Shown here one piece after another: positions 41,376 to 48,462 of a DNA stretch of 48,462 nt. Each line of letters opens with the position of its first letter. The stretch's first letter is position 1. Source of the DNA: Hyphomicrobiales bacterium (GTDB taxonomy: Bacteria > Pseudomonadota > Alphaproteobacteria > Rhizobiales > CAJQND01); contig JANQOW010000026.1 in NCBI GenBank assembly GCA_028285595.1, positions 1 to 48,462 of the forward strand. The letters are read 5' to 3'. A program made the position numbers and the translations under genes. The notes below the pieces were generated by a model. That model was not told where the DNA came from, ran no database searches, and was given only the letters and a program-made list of their open reading frames with translations.

Positions 41376-41825
41376 ATGGGATTGTTTGACTTTGTGAAAG
41401 CCGCCGGCAAAGCGCTGGGCATTGGCAGCGAAGAGGAAACACCTTCTGCTGATGCGCTGAAGAAAGAGCTGGACTCCCATGATCTGGGCACCGAAGGCGT
41501 CGAGGTTGAGGTAAACGGCGACACCGCCGTGATCAAAGGCGATGTGGCCGATCAGTCGATTTTCGAAAAAGCGGTCATTGCGGTGGGCAACTCTCTTGGG
41601 ATCTCCAAGGTTGAGGCCTCTGAGGTGAAGGTAGGCGGCAGCGATGCGGCCGAGCCGCACCTGCACACGGTGGTCAAGGGCGACACGCTTTGGGCCATTG
41701 CAGAGAAGGCCTACGGCAAAGGCGGAGGACCGAAGTACAACAAGATCTTCGAGGCCAACCGGCCCATGCTGACCCACCCGGACAAAATCTATCCCGGTCA
41801 GGTGCTGCGCATCCCGGCTGAATAG
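41376..41825 (+). CDS. kbp: BON-LysM protein (Kbp/YgaU-like)
   Basis: Protein of 149 residues. The N-terminus GLFDFVKAAGKALGIG is like E. coli Kbp (YgaU). A BON domain follows (about 45-85, EVEVNGDTAVIKGDVADQSI) and a C-terminal LysM domain (about 97-147) with VVKGDTLWAIAEKAYG and HPDKIYPGQVLRIP. Kbp of E. coli binds potassium in the cytoplasm; LysM usually binds peptidoglycan. No signal peptide is seen, so a Kbp-like place is likely. The ATG at 41376 has AAGGAGA upstream, whereas the earlier ATG at 41358 overlaps that site. An inverted repeat follows the stop. Confidence 0.9.
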   Translation: MGLFDFVKAAGKALGIGSEEETPSADALKKELDSHDLGTEGVEVEVNGDTAVIKGDVADQSIFEKAVIAVGNSLGISKVEASEVKVGGSDAAEPHLHTVVKGDTLWAIAEKAYGKGGGPKYNKIFEANRPMLTHPDKIYPGQVLRIPAE

Positions 41826-41863
41826 GCACCTATCCCGTCAAGGGCCAACCACACCGAATGCTG

Positions 41864-41895
41864 GCGCGGGACGCGGTTCACTCCGCTTCCCGCGC
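41864..41895 (+). terminator. Stem-loop after the LysM gene
   Basis: GCGCGGGA / TCCCGCGC form an 8-bp outer stem, with four more inner pairs beyond one mismatch and a 6-base loop, about 40 bases after the LysM stop. TATTGCTTT follows, a partial T-run. It probably ends the LysM transcript. The rest of the 290-base gap to the next gene (to 42115) is A+T-richer and may hold that gene's promoter, though I see no clear -35/-10 pair. Confidence 0.6.
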
Positions 41896-42115
41896 TATTG
41901 CTTTAGTCTATATTGAGTTGCCCAAATAGAGAGCCTGTCCACAAGGGCAAGAACCGGGCTGAGCATAGTTTTCTCTAAATTTTCCGCACATCTGCGAGCA
42001 AGCATGGTAAACTTGAGTGCGATCTTCGCCTTGAGCGTGAGCTTATGTTTAAAAGCCGTTTTGGCGAACATTTGCATCTATTTATCAAGCGCGAAGAAAA
42101 AGGCCGCTCCTGCTC

Positions 42116-43654
42116 GTGACACCGCAATCGAATTTTATGATTTATGCGCCCGTCAAAGAGGGCCATGCAGAGGATGTGCGGGCCCTCTTAGACACTCTGA
42201 ACTTGGAGAGAGCGCCCGGCATGGCGGATCCGGACTGCGAACGGTTTCCCTTCCGCCAGTTCAAAACCATCCATTTTGCTCGCTTTGTGGTGATTGATGA
42301 CCGTACCCTGATCGACTTTTTGGCGCTCAAGAGCCAGAGGACCAATCCCATCCCGTCTTATGATGTGGCGCTGGTGTTCATGGGCGATTGCGACGGGCCC
42401 TCTGAAGAGACCTTGAAAGCCATTGTGGGCCATAGTCCGGCGGCAGAGACGTTGCGGGAGATATTCGGCCATTGCAAAGACTTCCAAAGCGAGACCGATC
42501 TTCTGGCTTGGATGCGCGACCACGAACATCCCCCAGCCGCCAGCTATGTGAACTGGCTTGGCCGAACGGTTGGCCAGGTCCGCCAGGAAGCCAGTCTGAC
42601 CGCGGCGCTGCGCGGCGAATTGGAAGCGTTTCTAGCTGAAGATCCCCAAAACGTTCACCAGGCGGAAGCGGCCTACCGACGTTTGAAAGGCTTCTTTGAC
42701 CGGTCACCTGAGCTACAGCCCGCTCCGCCCGCGCCAACTCCAGTGGGCTGGCTAGTGGCGAACCTGCTGCATTTTGTCAGCGTACCTTTCGTCTTGTTGT
42801 TGCCCTGGCTCCTCGCATTTCCGCTCTATCTGGATATGCCGGCCAGCCTCGGGTGGCTGATGCTCGCCGGGCTCGGCGCGGCGTTGGTTGCATTCGTCTA
42901 TCTGTGGACGCAGGCGAACTTTGAGACGGCGGTATTCCTGATCTCCGTCGCTGCTGCTGCGGCGTTTCCGGCCATGCTCTCGCTTATGCTCTGCTCGGTC
43001 CTGCCGCTGGGGATTGCGCTCGCGGTCGTAGCGGCGTTCGTAAGTATGCTGCGCTGTTATGAGAAAAACGAGCCGGAGATTATCCCGCGCGAGCCGGCGT
43101 CCCGGCTTGACCGCCATGTGGCCGCGCTGGCCGAACGGGAGGATTACGATGTCACCAACCAGTTCACGGTGGTGGGCAGTGTGAAGCCATCCTTGTTCCG
43201 GCGCTGGTTGGCTGTGGCGCTACTGTGGATCATCGATTACGCCGCACGCCACTTCTTCACCCGTGGCCATCTCGGGCGCATTCAAACCATCCACTTTGCC
43301 CGCTGGGTCTTCATCAACGACAAGAAGCGGCTGATCTTCTTCAGCAACTACGATGGCAGCCTGGAAGCCTATATGGATGATTTCATCAACAAGGTGGGCT
43401 GGGGGCTGAACCTCGCCTTTGGGTGCGGTTTCGGCTATCCGCGGGTGAACTGGCTTATTGCCGGCGGCGCGAAGGCTGAAGAGAAGTTCAAATACACCCT
43501 GCGCCGTCATCAGTTGCCCAGCGATGTTTGGTACAAAGCCTACCCTGGCCTCACGGCCTATGATCTTGCCCGCAATACGCGTGTGCACGACGCCCTGCGT
43601 CAGCCTGTCCTTAAGTCAAAAGAGATCCGCATGCTGATGAGGGACCTGTCATGA
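42116..43654 (+). CDS. Membrane protein with duplicated TIHFAR domains, DyP-linked
   Basis: Protein of 512 residues, not a named family to me. An N-terminal soluble domain (about 1-200) contains FKTIHFARFVVIDD at 49-62 and YDVALVFMGDCDG. A block of about four membrane helices follows (about 212-236, 243-264, 270-290, 293-312). A second soluble domain (about 345-512) repeats IQTIHFARWVFIND at 389-402, followed by LIFFSNYDGSLEAYMDDFIN and GCGFGYPRVN. The identical TIHFAR motif suggests duplicated ferredoxin-like alpha/beta domains like those in DyP. The start is uncertain: GTG 42116 has a distant AAAAAGG, and ATG 42137 is an alternative. Its stop overlaps the DyP ATG (ATGA), so the products are coupled, perhaps holding the peroxidase at the membrane. 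Confidence 0.8.
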   Translation: MTPQSNFMIYAPVKEGHAEDVRALLDTLNLERAPGMADPDCERFPFRQFKTIHFARFVVIDDRTLIDFLALKSQRTNPIPSYDVALVFMGDCDGPSEETLKAIVGHSPAAETLREIFGHCKDFQSETDLLAWMRDHEHPPAASYVNWLGRTVGQVRQEASLTAALRGELEAFLAEDPQNVHQAEAAYRRLKGFFDRSPELQPAPPAPTPVGWLVANLLHFVSVPFVLLLPWLLAFPLYLDMPASLGWLMLAGLGAALVAFVYLWTQANFETAVFLISVAAAAAFPAMLSLMLCSVLPLGIALAVVAAFVSMLRCYEKNEPEIIPREPASRLDRHVAALAEREDYDVTNQFTVVGSVKPSLFRRWLAVALLWIIDYAARHFFTRGHLGRIQTIHFARWVFINDKKRLIFFSNYDGSLEAYMDDFINKVGWGLNLAFGCGFGYPRVNWLIAGGAKAEEKFKYTLRRHQLPSDVWYKAYPGLTAYDLARNTRVHDALRQPVLKSKEIRMLMRDLS

Positions 43655-45207
43655 AGGATCAACCTCTGCATCTGTCCGACGCGGAATTGCGGGATGTTCA
43701 AGCGCTGGTGCGCTTCGGCCAGGATTATCTGAAAGAGGCTCGTTTCCATCTGGTCCGTATCAAGGACGCCGATGCCGCCCGGGCTTGGTTGGCTTCAGCG
43801 AAAGTCAACACGGCCTACAAGGGCACAAAGCCCGACACGGTGCTACAGATCGCTTTTACCTATCCGGGCTTGGCGGCACTTGGCCTCCCGGGGCACATTC
43901 TGGAGCAGTTCTCTCATGAGTTCCGCACAGGCATGTATGAGCGTCACAGAGCCCGCCGTCTGGGCGATGTTGGCAGGAACGCGCCTGAAGCCTGGGCTTG
44001 GGGGAGAGGGCCGGATGAGCTGCCGCATGTGCTGGTGATGATGTATGCGCGGCTTGGGGAGCTGGAGGCCTTCGAAGCGGAGGTTCAGGCGAGCCACTGG
44101 CTCCAAGCGTTTGAGGCGCTCAAGGCCTCGCCGCTTCAAACCTTCGATCTGGGCAATCACGAGCCTTTCGGCTTTGTAGATGGCACCAGTCAGCCGGTCA
44201 TCGATTGGGAGCGGGCGGCGGCGAAGCCGGTGGGCCAGGCGCTGGATTACAGCAACATCTCCGCACTGGGCGAATTCCTGCTGGGCTACCGCAACGAGTA
44301 TAACCGCTACACACCGCGTCCGCTTCTTGGGGCCCGCCAATATCCTGAAGCCGATCTCCCGCTGGCAGAGGATGAGCCGGGGAAGCTGGATCTCGGACGC
44401 AATGGCACCTACCTGGTGTTTCGGGATCTGGCGCAGGATGTGGAGGGGTTTGAGACCTACACCGGGAAAAGGCGAGACCTGCAGGGCGCCATGGTGGGGC
44501 GCATCAAGAAAGAGCTTCCAATCGAACCGGATCTGCCGGGTATCTTGCCAAATGATGACCCGTCTAAGGTGATCCCGGAAGGCGCACCTTTGGTGCCGTT
44601 GCAGAACGGGCCCGTCGCCGGCGTGGGGCCGGGTATGGAGGATATCTGGTTGAACCAGTTCACCTACGGCAACGACCTTGATGGGACAGCCTGTCCGCAT
44701 GGGGCCCATGTGCGCCGGGCCAATCCGCGCACGCCGGACCTGCCGGCGAACACGCGAGGACTGGCAAACCGGTTTCTGCGCACTTTAGGGTTTGCCGCTG
44801 AGGACCCGCATGACGACCTGGTGTCGTCGACCCGGTTCCACCGGATCCTGCGCCGTGGGCGCGAATATGTGGATGGACCCAGGGCGCAAGGCCTGCGTTT
44901 CATGTGTCTTAACGCGAACATTCTGCGTCAGTTCGAGTTCGTCCAGGCCTCCTGGTTGGAGAACCCCAAATTCGATGGGCTGGATCATGGCGACCCGCTG
45001 TTGGCGAGCCGCGCGCCGCTGTGGGCCGACGGGGCGAAAGAGGGATATGGGTTGCCGCCCACTGACACCTATCCGGTGCCTGAGGACAGTGGCTTGAGCT
45101 GCCGGCACGCGGGGCTGCCGCAGTTCGTAACGCTGACAGGGGGCGGATACTTCTTCCTGCCCGGGCTGCGCGCCTTGCGGTTCATTGCAGGCGAGGGGAG
45201 GCGCTAG
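43651..45207 (+). CDS. DyP-type heme peroxidase
   Basis: Peroxidase of 518 residues with two ferredoxin-like domains. The distal GxxDG motif is GFVDG at 174-178 (Asp177). The proximal heme ligand is His353 in CPHGAHVRRANPR at 348-360, a region typical of DyP, and RFHRILRRGREY and GLRFMCLNANILRQFEFVQ follow as usual. There is no Tat or Sec signal, so it acts in the cytoplasm or at the membrane with its coupled partner. It is larger than the small encapsulin-type DyPs and closer to the long classes. It oxidises dyes, phenols or other organic substrates with a peroxide; the natural substrate is unknown. It ends 7 bases before the stop of the convergent catalase-fold gene. Confidence 0.93.
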   Translation: MKDQPLHLSDAELRDVQALVRFGQDYLKEARFHLVRIKDADAARAWLASAKVNTAYKGTKPDTVLQIAFTYPGLAALGLPGHILEQFSHEFRTGMYERHRARRLGDVGRNAPEAWAWGRGPDELPHVLVMMYARLGELEAFEAEVQASHWLQAFEALKASPLQTFDLGNHEPFGFVDGTSQPVIDWERAAAKPVGQALDYSNISALGEFLLGYRNEYNRYTPRPLLGARQYPEADLPLAEDEPGKLDLGRNGTYLVFRDLAQDVEGFETYTGKRRDLQGAMVGRIKKELPIEPDLPGILPNDDPSKVIPEGAPLVPLQNGPVAGVGPGMEDIWLNQFTYGNDLDGTACPHGAHVRRANPRTPDLPANTRGLANRFLRTLGFAAEDPHDDLVSSTRFHRILRRGREYVDGPRAQGLRFMCLNANILRQFEFVQASWLENPKFDGLDHGDPLLASRAPLWADGAKEGYGLPPTDTYPVPEDSGLSCRHAGLPQFVTLTGGGYFFLPGLRALRFIAGEGRR

Positions 45208-45214
45208 GCGCGCG

Positions 45215-46420
45215 TTACACCACCGGATCCTCCGCCTTCGGCTCAATATGCGGCGTGGCGTTCATGGTCTGGCGCAGGCGGCGCAGCTCCCAATACATCC
45301 GGCGGCGCGCCCGGTTTTGGTTTCCCAGCGGGCGATGCTCCGCCAGCGCGTGCCAGGGATGGTAAGCCAGATTGTGGGCAAAGCGTTCCCGTGCTTCCGT
45401 GTCGAAATCCTGAGACGGCAGGCGCAGCGTCGCCACGGGCACGAATGGTGACAAACTCTGCGGCCAGCGCACACCGGCGTCTTCGATGGGCATGCGGTGC
45501 GGATCGGTCTGCACTTGGATCATGAAGTCCATCTCCACATCGCCATCGGCCAAGGTGCGCACCATGGCTTGGCGGAGATAGTTTCTATGGGTCCAAAACG
45601 GCAGTCCCGGAATCCAGCTTCGCTTGGAGGACTTGGGTTTCACCGAATACATCATCGCCTGGTCGGGGCCGAGGAGATAGGGCGTGCAGCTCCAGTACTG
45701 CGCCTCCAAAGGACTGGTCTGGGTTTCGTTCCACAGGCCCTGCATCACAAAATCGAGAAAGTGGGAAAAGCCGGTGGTGAAGAAATAGAACACCGGGGTA
45801 TCACGCAGCGTGTGGACCTGCAGCCGCGCATTGGCGTGAATGTCTGGCGTAACGAAGGTAGGCGTGCTCACCGAGATGAAATCCTGGGTCTCGTGCTCAT
45901 CCTCCATCAGCTTCGGCCCCTCAACACCCATCAGCTTGATCGAGCAACTGACAAAGCCCACATCGTCAATGTCCGCCGGCATGTCGGGTCCGGGACCTGA
46001 GAATCTCACCCAGGCTTGATAGGTGCGCGGTGCGGCGAAAACCCCGTGGCGCATATGCTCCGGCACATCGTCGCGCACGATGAACTCTGCGCGTAGAATG
46101 CCGTGGGTCTTCGTATTCCCGCCGCGCTGATACTCGCCCGCCCGGTAGTTCTGGCGCATGTAGCTGGCGAAAGACTCCACAATGGAATCAAGGCTGGCCT
46201 GCTCTTTGGGGAGCGTGCGTTCCTCGGCCAACTGAAACCCTTCATCGCGGCGGCGCAGGTTCATGATCCACTGCACCAAACCTGCGATCGGCTCACGCAA
46301 GAGCGGATTAAAGAGCTGGCGAAAACCCAGCCGGTCTGTGCGCCGCATCACCCAGAGCACCCGCCGAAAGCCTGCGTGCAGCACACGTTCCGGCCAGGTG
46401 GGCGGGGGCAGGGTGATCAT
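45215..46420 (-). CDS. Catalase-fold heme protein, allene-oxide-synthase-like
   Basis: Protein of 401 residues with the catalase heme fold but much divergent. The distal histidine is His106 in TKTHGILRAEF, with Thr105 before it. True catalases have Val there, and the coral catalase-related allene oxide synthase has Thr. AWVRFSGPGPD (136-146) matches the catalase vRFS segment. The distal asparagine of catalases appears replaced by Ser in SVSTPTFV. The proximal ligand is Tyr376, with Arg372 four residues before it (RRRMY), as in catalases. It probably binds heme and acts on an organic peroxide rather than H2O2. Its ATG overlaps the stop of the exported-protein gene (ATGA). No signal peptide is seen, so it likely acts in the cytoplasm or at the membrane. 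Confidence 0.85.
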   Translation of the reverse strand: MITLPPPTWPERVLHAGFRRVLWVMRRTDRLGFRQLFNPLLREPIAGLVQWIMNLRRRDEGFQLAEERTLPKEQASLDSIVESFASYMRQNYRAGEYQRGGNTKTHGILRAEFIVRDDVPEHMRHGVFAAPRTYQAWVRFSGPGPDMPADIDDVGFVSCSIKLMGVEGPKLMEDEHETQDFISVSTPTFVTPDIHANARLQVHTLRDTPVFYFFTTGFSHFLDFVMQGLWNETQTSPLEAQYWSCTPYLLGPDQAMMYSVKPKSSKRSWIPGLPFWTHRNYLRQAMVRTLADGDVEMDFMIQVQTDPHRMPIEDAGVRWPQSLSPFVPVATLRLPSQDFDTEARERFAHNLAYHPWHALAEHRPLGNQNRARRRMYWELRRLRQTMNATPHIEPKAEDPVV

Positions 46421-47394
46421 TTGAGCGCGGCGGCGCGCTGCTGTTCGCCGGCCCAGCACTCTTCTGTGATGGCCTCGCCCGCCTGAAAGCCAGCCGCACC
46501 CTTCTCCGCCACCTCTTCATTGTAGAGGGTAAAGTTCAGCAGGAAGATCTTATTGATGTAAGCGCGGCCCAGATAGAAGCCGGGGCGGATCATGCGGATT
46601 TCATCACGGATCTTCAGCCCGTTGCGCCCGGCCAGCGAATCCGGACTGTCGCGATATTCCTCAATTTCGTCATTGAAATAATAATCCACAATGACGGATT
46701 CCCGGCGCGAATCCATCAGGCTCTGACCGCAATAGAGTTTTGCAGGAAAAAGCAGGTTCACGTCGTTGCTGAGGAATGGAACATAGCGAATCCACGAATA
46801 GTTGAGCCAGGTGAAGCGCGGGATCGTTACCTTGGGCACTGTGTCTTCCCGGTCGATCTTGCGGTTCAGTAAGCGCAGGTCTTCAATCATGTTCCGCAGG
46901 TAGCCCTCATCGCGGAAGAACACTTTGCCCTTCCACAACAGCTTGCCGACCCGCTCCACAGCGCCAATCTTCTTCTCTGCCAGAATGCCGAGCAGGCCGC
47001 CCATGGCGTCGCGGATACGGGTTTCCCGATCACCGGTGATCGGGCTGTTTGTGTCTGCCTTGGCGAAGAACAAAGTGCCGCGGTAAATGCCGTCAGGGAT
47101 CGGGCCGGCCGTGATCCGCCCGTAGATCTGGTCCACTTGATCCTGCGACAGCGCTTCCAGGTTCTTCGGGGTGATCTTCATAAGATCTGCGCGTGACAGA
47201 GGCCAGTTGCTCTCCACCTTGGCCATGTCCACCCGGAACAGGGCTTCCGGATTGTCAGGATCTTGGAGGCTGGTGTCCCGCTCCGGGGCGAAGGGAATGT
47301 CCGGACCTTTGGGATCGTCGGCCAAAGCGACTGTCCCAGCCAGGATGATGAGGAAAGCGCCTGCGAAGGCGATGGTCTTTATCTGTGCCACCAT
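46417..47394 (-). CDS. Exported protein of unknown family in heme-peroxide cluster
   Basis: Protein of 325 residues with a Sec signal peptide (IKTIAFAGAFLIILAGTVAL, cleavage after ALA near residue 25). The mature part contains IPDGIYRGTLFFAK, a KLLWKGKVFF strand, FPAKLYCGQSLMDS with a single cysteine, and the C-terminal IRPGFYLGRAYINKIFLLNF. The strands PGFYLGRAY and LLNFTLYN look beta-rich, perhaps a lipocalin-like barrel, but I do not recognise the family. No heme c motif is present. It lies 16 bases after the cytochrome-like gene and overlaps the catalase-fold gene, so it is part of that operon and may bind its hydrophobic substrate. AGAAGG precedes the ATG. Confidence 0.8.
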   Translation of the reverse strand: MVAQIKTIAFAGAFLIILAGTVALADDPKGPDIPFAPERDTSLQDPDNPEALFRVDMAKVESNWPLSRADLMKITPKNLEALSQDQVDQIYGRITAGPIPDGIYRGTLFFAKADTNSPITGDRETRIRDAMGGLLGILAEKKIGAVERVGKLLWKGKVFFRDEGYLRNMIEDLRLLNRKIDREDTVPKVTIPRFTWLNYSWIRYVPFLSNDVNLLFPAKLYCGQSLMDSRRESVIVDYYFNDEIEEYRDSPDSLAGRNGLKIRDEIRMIRPGFYLGRAYINKIFLLNFTLYNEEVAEKGAAGFQAGEAITEECWAGEQQRAAALK

Positions 47395-47410
47395 GATTGT
47401 CAGCCTTCTG

Positions 47411-48462
47411 CTAGAGGGTCGCCAGGAATGCGATCAGTGCATTCTTTTCGCGATCGCTCAAAGTTTCGCCAAAGGTGTGGCCCTTGTTCTCCACCGGCTC
47501 CAACACGTTGGAATAGAACTCCTGAGCAAAGCTCAAGGCCGGACTCTTGAGATTGAACTTGCGCTTGACCTTCTCCTTCAAAAGCGTGCGCAGAAAGCCG
47601 TCGAGCCCCGCTTTCAAGCGCGCGAACTGTTCGGGCGTGATCCTGTCCCTATACTTGTTCTCCAGGCGTTCAGGATGACGGTGTTGGAAGATCAGATCCT
47701 GCACCAGATCCTTGAACCTGAGGCTATTGAGCTCAACCACTGGCGTGCCGGCGGGCACGGTGATGCTCAAAGAGATGTCGAGATCTCCCAATCGGGCATC
47801 GGGCGCCACGTCAAAGACAATGTCCTCGTCCGTGAAGGTCACCTTGCGCACCCGTGTCTCGGGCCACAGCAGCGCACGCATGGAGGCCTGATAGAGCCGG
47901 TAGCGGCCTTCAACACTGGGGTCAAACGGCCAGCAATCGGGTGGATTGGCGATCGGCTTGTTGTTGGCATCCACATAAGGCGAGGAATAGAGATTGCCGG
48001 CATCTTTCGGCTTGCCGCAAAGCTCAGGCCCGATGGCATTGTTGTGCATGAAGGGCGCGTGGGCCCACACGCTCAACAGCGAGGGCGGGCGGTAATAGCC
48101 GCGTCCGGCGCCTTTGGCGATCTCGGGCTGCTCCTTAACGGCCTGGCGTTCCGACAGGCCCCGGGCGGCATACTCGTCCCAGATCCGGCCCGGCATGTGG
48201 TTTGAATGCATCGCCCGGCCTGCAAAGGTGCCAACCCTGCTCACAGGGATGGGATGCTCGCTGGAGAGAAAATCGATGCGCAGGGTCGGGTCTTTCGGGT
48301 CTACCGCGTGGAAGTCGGCCAGCTCGTAAGGCTCCTGCTGACTGGAGTGGCATTCCGCGCAAGACTTGGCGAACACTTGCTTGCCCAGCGCAACAGAGCC
48401 TTCTCCATGTTCCTGATCCAGTTGCGCTTCCAGCGCGCTCCGGTCCGCCAGGCCGCGCCCCT
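47411..48462 (-). CDS. c-type cytochrome / diheme peroxidase-like protein (5' end outside window)
   Basis: Only the C-terminal part, about 350 residues, is in the window; the frame stays open to the right edge, so the start and signal peptide lie outside. A heme c site is seen as KSCAECHSS near 48350-48370. Later GYYRPPSLLSVWAHAPFMHN recalls the PYMHNGS region of bacterial diheme cytochrome c peroxidases, with a possible axial methionine. KGHTFGETLSDREKNALIAF at the C-terminus is the usual cytochrome c end. It is therefore a periplasmic electron-transfer or peroxidase protein; a second heme site, if any, is in the missing part. The next gene starts 16 bases after its stop. A GTG at 48376 is inside the frame and not the true start. 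Confidence 0.85.
   Translation of the reverse strand, partial: GRGLADRSALEAQLDQEHGEGSVALGKQVFAKSCAECHSSQQEPYELADFHAVDPKDPTLRIDFLSSEHPIPVSRVGTFAGRAMHSNHMPGRIWDEYAARGLSERQAVKEQPEIAKGAGRGYYRPPSLLSVWAHAPFMHNNAIGPELCGKPKDAGNLYSSPYVDANNKPIANPPDCWPFDPSVEGRYRLYQASMRALLWPETRVRKVTFTDEDIVFDVAPDARLGDLDISLSITVPAGTPVVELNSLRFKDLVQDLIFQHRHPERLENKYRDRITPEQFARLKAGLDGFLRTLLKEKVKRKFNLKSPALSFAQEFYSNVLEPVENKGHTFGETLSDREKNALIAFLATL

Noticed and set aside
45215..46420. Ordinary H2O2 catalase
   Set aside because: The protein is short for a catalase, and the distal Val and Asn are replaced, so I prefer a catalase-related organic-peroxide enzyme.
47171..48205. Plus-strand open frame of 344 codons at the right end
   Set aside because: It is antisense to the cytochrome-like and exported-protein genes, which have clear signals.
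1..48462. tRNA, rRNA, CRISPR arrays, insertion sequences, phage or integrase genes
   Set aside because: Looked for by eye on both strands and not found; short tRNA-like folds cannot be wholly excluded without a covariance search.

Overview
The window reads as chromosomal DNA of a GC-rich alphaproteobacterium. The signs are: aerobic-type CobN and CobW behind a cobalamin riboswitch, squalene-hopene cyclase beside a hopanoid-type phosphorylase, a TAXI-TRAP transporter, a UPF0260 protein, and compact, often ATGA-coupled operons. An exact taxon cannot be read from the sequence alone. I see no rRNA, tRNA, CRISPR array, insertion sequence or phage genes. No gene-free stretch exceeds about 300 bases.

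Left part (1-10.6 kb, mostly minus strand): cobN (cut by the window edge) and cobW lie behind a cobalamin riboswitch. Upstream are an ABC-F ATPase (uup) and a divergent 2-hydroxyglutarate-oxidase-like flavoprotein. Next is a translationally coupled marR-emrA-emrB efflux operon with two copies of a palindromic operator upstream.

Middle part (10.9-26 kb): a repeat-containing OmpA-like envelope protein and a membrane-anchored helix-hairpin-helix protein end at a strong terminator. They are followed on the minus strand by a crotonase-fold protein without the usual catalytic glutamates, an SDR, an ATP-grasp protein and a coupled TPR-sulfotransferase. A LysR regulator is divergent from a single-domain globin, with a 15-bp palindrome between them. 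A plus-strand run carries a pteridine-reductase-like SDR, folB, a glycosyltransferase, a VOC protein and an Asp/Glu racemase-family protein. A four-PAS hybrid kinase faces this run.

Right-middle part (26-41.8 kb): a TAXI binding protein, fused TRAP permease, D-2-hydroxyacid dehydrogenase and NIPSNAP protein face a minus-strand unit of ketopantoate-reductase-like, PhzF and UPF0260 proteins. Then come a class A penicillin-binding protein, a split DUF1214/DUF1254 pair, the shc-hpnG hopanoid genes, a dialkylglycine-decarboxylase-like aminotransferase, a GFA-family zinc protein and a BON-LysM protein.

Right end (42.1-48.5 kb): this is the most unusual region. Two convergent transcription units meet 7 bases apart. 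The plus unit encodes a membrane protein with a TIHFAR motif repeated on both sides of a membrane block, coupled to a DyP-type peroxidase. The minus unit encodes a c-type cytochrome/peroxidase-like protein (cut by the window edge), an exported protein of unknown family, and a catalase-fold protein with a Thr-His pair in the distal heme pocket, as in coral allene oxide synthase. Three of the five proteins carry heme-family signatures, which suggests an undescribed peroxide or lipid-peroxide system.
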